From Portunus trituberculatus (Eukaryota > Arthropoda > Malacostraca > Decapoda > Portunidae): DNA of 64,000 nt. Within the stretch, counting starts at the first letter, position 1. Each line of letters starts with the position of its first letter. Of the stretch, positions 59,878 to 64,000 are shown piece after piece. Position numbers and translations under genes: made by a program. The notes beneath the pieces were generated by a model. It worked only from the letters and a program-made list of their open reading frames with translations. It ran no database searches and had not been told where the DNA came from. The DNA is taken from the NCBI RefSeq assembly GCF_017591435.1, contig NC_059296.1, positions 12,327,938 to 12,391,937 of the forward strand, in the 5' to 3' direction.

Positions 59878-60464
59878 AGTTCTTAGCGCCTCTCAGCACC
59901 TCCTTGCAGGTACACACGTAACACAACGATGATGAATAACTGACACGTGCTTCGGTTTTCTGGCTTCGTGATGCGATCCTCTGTGCTGTGAGTGAGTAAT
60001 AACAACTTTTACGGGCAGCAGCTTCTATGCATTCGCTTATAAAAATAGATGAGGAAAGGAATGAATGAAAGGGATGGAAGTAAAATGATTTAATTCAATT
60101 TGTTCGTCTTGTAATAATAAAGATCGTCCAGAGAGCATCAGTATACGAAGAAATGTATACTGAGTGCGGTGTGTATGTGTGTGTGTGTGTGTGTGTGTGT
60201 TATCCTGGTGTGGCTCTCTAGTACACTGATTAACTCACCGCTAGACACCAAGAGTTCGGTTCTGATTCAACCAATCCCTCGGTAGAAGAAAGATACAGCG
60301 CACTCTCACTCTCAATTCCTTACCTTTTTTCCTCAATAGCCTGAAACATTCTACCCAAACTGTCCCGCGAGAGAAGGAACGAAGGTGATACAGATAAACA
60401 CTCGTACCTAAACTGTGTTGCGAGAGGCAAAAAAAAAAAAAAAAAAAAAAGATACAGGAACTAC

Positions 60465-60682
60465 TTAACCCTTTCAATACTGGGACGCTTTTTTGCCTTG
60501 AGATTTGTAAACGATTAGACCATTTTATTGACATTAGCAAGGGCCTATGGAGGTAAGAAGATTTATAGCGACAGTCTTCACTATTTTAATCCCCTACACA
60601 AGTTTCTGAAGCTGCATAAAATCACTAAATAGTAGCTAAGCAGAATGAATATGGAAACGCGTCATGGTACTCAAGGGATTAA
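60465..60682 (+). mobile_element. TTAA-flanked MITE (piggyBac type), copy 2
   Basis: Starts TTAACCCTTTCAATACTGGG and ends ATGGTACTCAAGGGATTAA, so the ends are inverted repeats inside TTAA sites. 218 bp, no coding capacity. Confidence 0.82.
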
Positions 60683-61156
60683 ACTGACCAGCAAGATGCA
60701 AAGAAAATGATAAAAGAAGTGTTTAAACTGACCCAAAGATGAATGAGTGACGTGACGCAAATCAACGCACAGAGAGAATAACCACTCAACCCGAGACTGT
60801 GCAAGAGCCGAGACTGTATGTGACCCAAGACTGTGACCCGAAACTGCATTATTTTATGTAAGAAGGGAAATCTGTCCAAGGGCAACCTAAAAAAAAGAAA
60901 GAAAAAAAAAAGCAACAGCAAAATAGTCCAGTTAGATGCCAGTCCCCGAGCAAGTACGAGAGAGTTACCCATAAGAATAAGAAAAATGTATTGAAACAGT
61001 GAGATGATAGAGGGTGGGAGAGTGTAACCTGGCAGTACACAAGCTAAAGGCACTCAGGGCGCGAACAAGAGGACGAGGAGAGGCAAAGGTTGGTGCCATA
61101 TCTGATAGTGAAGGTGACACCAACCTTTATACTTATCACGGTTACTTATCTCCTCC

Positions 61157-61402
<246 letters not shown>

Positions 61403-61734
61403 TTAAAACGGAAAGGAGACAATGAAAAGACAGACACATACAGACAGACAAACATACAGAGAGACAACGGACAACTAAAAACAGATAGAAAAACGAACAC
61501 ACAGACACACACACACAAATTAGACAGGTAGATAGACAGAAAAACAGACACAGACAGACAGATAAACAATTACAATACCAATTATACAATCAAAACGACA
61601 AAACAGAGAACGGAACAGGTAATTCAATCTGATGCACACGCAAGACACACCTGATGAATGAAAGAAAGGACTGACTGATCGATAAAAAAATTGTAAACAC
61701 ATTTCAAAAAGATAACGCAAATCAATTGATAACC

Positions 61735-61970
<236 letters not shown>

Positions 61971-62227
61971 AGGGGAGGGGAGGTTGCATTATCAAATTAT
62001 ACAGAGCCTCTAGCGCCGTCACGTTGATATGTTGTGTCCTAACAGGAGGAGAATATTCACATACGACTTATCAACACTTGCATCACAAAGATAACTATCA
62101 TGGCTATTATTCTCTTAAATGCACAAGGTATAATGACAATGCACGAACACACTCTGGACAATCTTTCAAGTCTTACACAATACACATCGCTGTATTAGAA
62201 ATTATATGACACTGATGAGCTTTTCAG

Positions 62228-62655
62228 ATTTTTCTTTAACTCTTTATCTTCCTCCCTACGACTTCAATCTCTATAAAAAGTATCAACACACCTTTATATT
62301 CAAAACAAAATTGGTTCTTAGATTACAGTCCTATTTTCTGTGTTCTGGGGATAAAAAAGGGCTTTACACTGCTTTTAGTTCTATCTTCCTCTCTAAGACT
62401 TGAATCTGTATAAGAAGTATTAACATACCTTTATATTCGAAACAAAATTGGCTTCTAGATTACAGTCCTATTTTCTATGTTCTGGGGATAAAAATAGGCT
62501 TTATACTTTTAGTTCTATCTTTCTCCCTATGACTTGAATTTCTATATAGAAGTATTAACACACCTTTATATTCAAAACAAAATTGGTTCCCAGATTACAG
62601 TCCTCTTTTCTATGTTAAGGGGATAAAAACAGGCTTTACACTTCTTTTAATTCTT
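62228..62655. repeat. ~135-bp tandem repeat, 3 copies
   Basis: Each unit has ATCTTCCTC(C/T)CTAxGACTT, a CACCTTTATATTCxAAACAA block, AGATTACAGTCCT and a TCTGGGGATAAAAA block. Starts fall near 62246, 62381 and 62518. Copies are alike enough for alignment by eye but not identical. Confidence 0.88.
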
Positions 62656-62659
62656 GCAG

Positions 62660-63420
62660 CTTCTCGCCTGTGTCCTTTTCATACACGTAGAAGCATTCCT
62701 TGCCCTGGCTGCCACTGCCTTGCTATACTTGCCCCTGAATCTACTGAATTAGACTTGTGTTCTTAAATGCTTTGTTCAGTCATTACCATTATTTTCAAAG
62801 CCCACACGCATAATTGATTTGGTCCTTAAGAGTGTTTTCCTATGTTGGGACATTATTCGTGTGGAACTAACATCGAGACAGTAAAAACACCCTTGAAATC
62901 CACAATAACAATGCGAAAGTCTGTTAAAAATAGCCAACACTAGACGCCAAAACTCTTAGGAATATGAATTTTGACTAAATGATTTTGGGGTGACATAGCA
63001 AAACACACTCATCTTAATTCCACTTATAGTTGTATGTGAATGAATTAATTGGCTTATATTAAAGAAAAATGTTATGTGGCATGAGAAAATGTAATTCGCA
63101 GATTCATTTAGATTTCTTGAAGCTGTACAGAAGCATCGTAAAACCTACATACACACACACACACACCTACCTGGCTCTTCTCACTGTTAAGGATCAATAT
63201 GCAGTATCCAGTCACACGAGATGAACTTACGCACGGAGAGAAGATTCTATAGGCAGTAATTGAGATGGCATGCACTCCACCTCACCACAACACAATCAAA
63301 AGTGCAAGGACATGAGAGCATCACAAAAAAGAATATAAATAAAAAAAAAAAAATAATAATATAAAATAAAATAGATAAATAAAATAAATGAATAAATAAA
63401 TAGATAAAAAATAAAATAAG
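62660..63420. other. Intron sequence, nothing recognised
   Basis: No exon or element supported; ends in an A/T-rich AAATA/GATAAATA stretch at 63330-63420. Confidence 0.5.
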
Positions 63421-63677
63421 AGCAACTTACTGTCCTGTATGCTCTCATGTTTTATACTTTACATAACAACACACTAATCATCTGCAGACACTTTGAATTC
63501 CTCGCTTCAGTCATGGCCCATTATGTTATCGGAAGGAGACACTTGAGAAGATCTGTCGTATCTTGGTTACCTCAATATATGGTGAGTCAATTAGTGCACC
63601 TCAAGGATCACACTTTTTTGCGAGCGTGTGAAAACTTGATGTGGGATCTGTCTCCTTTATGACATGTGATCTTCTCC

Positions 63678-63891
63678 TTAACCCCCTTCAGTACTGGGAC
63701 TCATTTTTACCTTAAGATTTGTGTACCATTAGACCATTTTACTTACATTAGGAAAGGTCTATGGAAGTCAGAAGATTAATGGCCACTCTTCACTATTTTA
63801 ATCCTCACACGAATTTCTGACGCTGTATAAAATCACCAAATAGTGACCAGAATGAATATGAAAACACGCCATGGTACTGAGGGGTGGTTAA
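63678..63891 (+). mobile_element. TTAA-flanked MITE (piggyBac type), copy 3
   Basis: Starts TTAACCCCCTTCAGTACTGG and ends ATGGTACTGAGGGGTGGTTAA. 214 bp, the same family and orientation as copy 2. Confidence 0.82.
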
Positions 63892-64000
63892 TAGTGTGGC
63901 AGTATTCCAACAGTAAGGGAATCGAAGGTCTAATGAGGAGATGCTATATTTGCCACACAGAAATTATTGTCTTTTTTTTTACACGAGTGAAGAATAATAT

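Noticed and set aside
63447..63662. 71-codon frame near the right edge
   Set aside because: No recognisable motif, no splice support, and it lies in intron-like sequence.

Overview
This window looks like nuclear DNA of a decapod crustacean, probably a crab or close relative. The reasons are the extreme load of di- and trinucleotide microsatellites, arthropod-style introns, four tRNA-Val-derived SINEs sharing one body, and a Jockey/CR1-type LINE whose 3' end carries the ACTAGGTAAATACA tail. No taxonomic search was possible, so this is inference from composition and repeat families. Nothing looks bacterial or viral.

Layout. At 1-1157 there is an intronless minus-strand reading frame of unknown function, frameshifted and followed by an A-rich tail. 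At 2.9-4.1 kb a ~30-bp minisatellite runs into long GA and AC arrays. At 4.15-7.04 kb lies a broken LINE, followed by a SINE fused to a coding fragment with a poly(A) tail. More SINE, LINE and DNA-transposon debris fills 8-13.2 kb, around a microsatellite-poor AT-rich stretch at 9.6-12.4 kb.

The main gene runs on the minus strand from 33482 to 13875. I assembled nine coding exons by splice signals and reading phase; every junction is phase-consistent and the sum is 431 codons. The product has a signal peptide, a split V-type Ig domain, an acidic linker, a second Ig-like domain, a cysteine-rich CCP/Sushi-like region and a hydrophobic C-terminus suggesting a GPI anchor. Its general plan resembles beaten-path (beat) adhesion proteins. 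Its introns hold a Harbinger-like MITE, a long hairpin, a SINE that supplies one splice donor, and many microsatellites.

The region 33.5-52.7 kb is mostly intergenic: microsatellites, long pyrimidine-rich tracts, several diverged tandem repeats and one decayed pseudogene with GWDxPP repeats.

At 52.78-53.80 kb a GC-rich promoter with three CCAAT boxes precedes the first coding exon of a plus-strand homeobox-type gene. Its N-terminal motifs match the Emx/empty-spiracles family best. The homeodomain exon is not in the window, so intron 1 exceeds 10 kb. That intron contains about 2 kb of AAT, AGT and CTG arrays, large GA arrays, two of three copies of a piggyBac-type (TTAA) MITE, and a ~135-bp tandem triplication.
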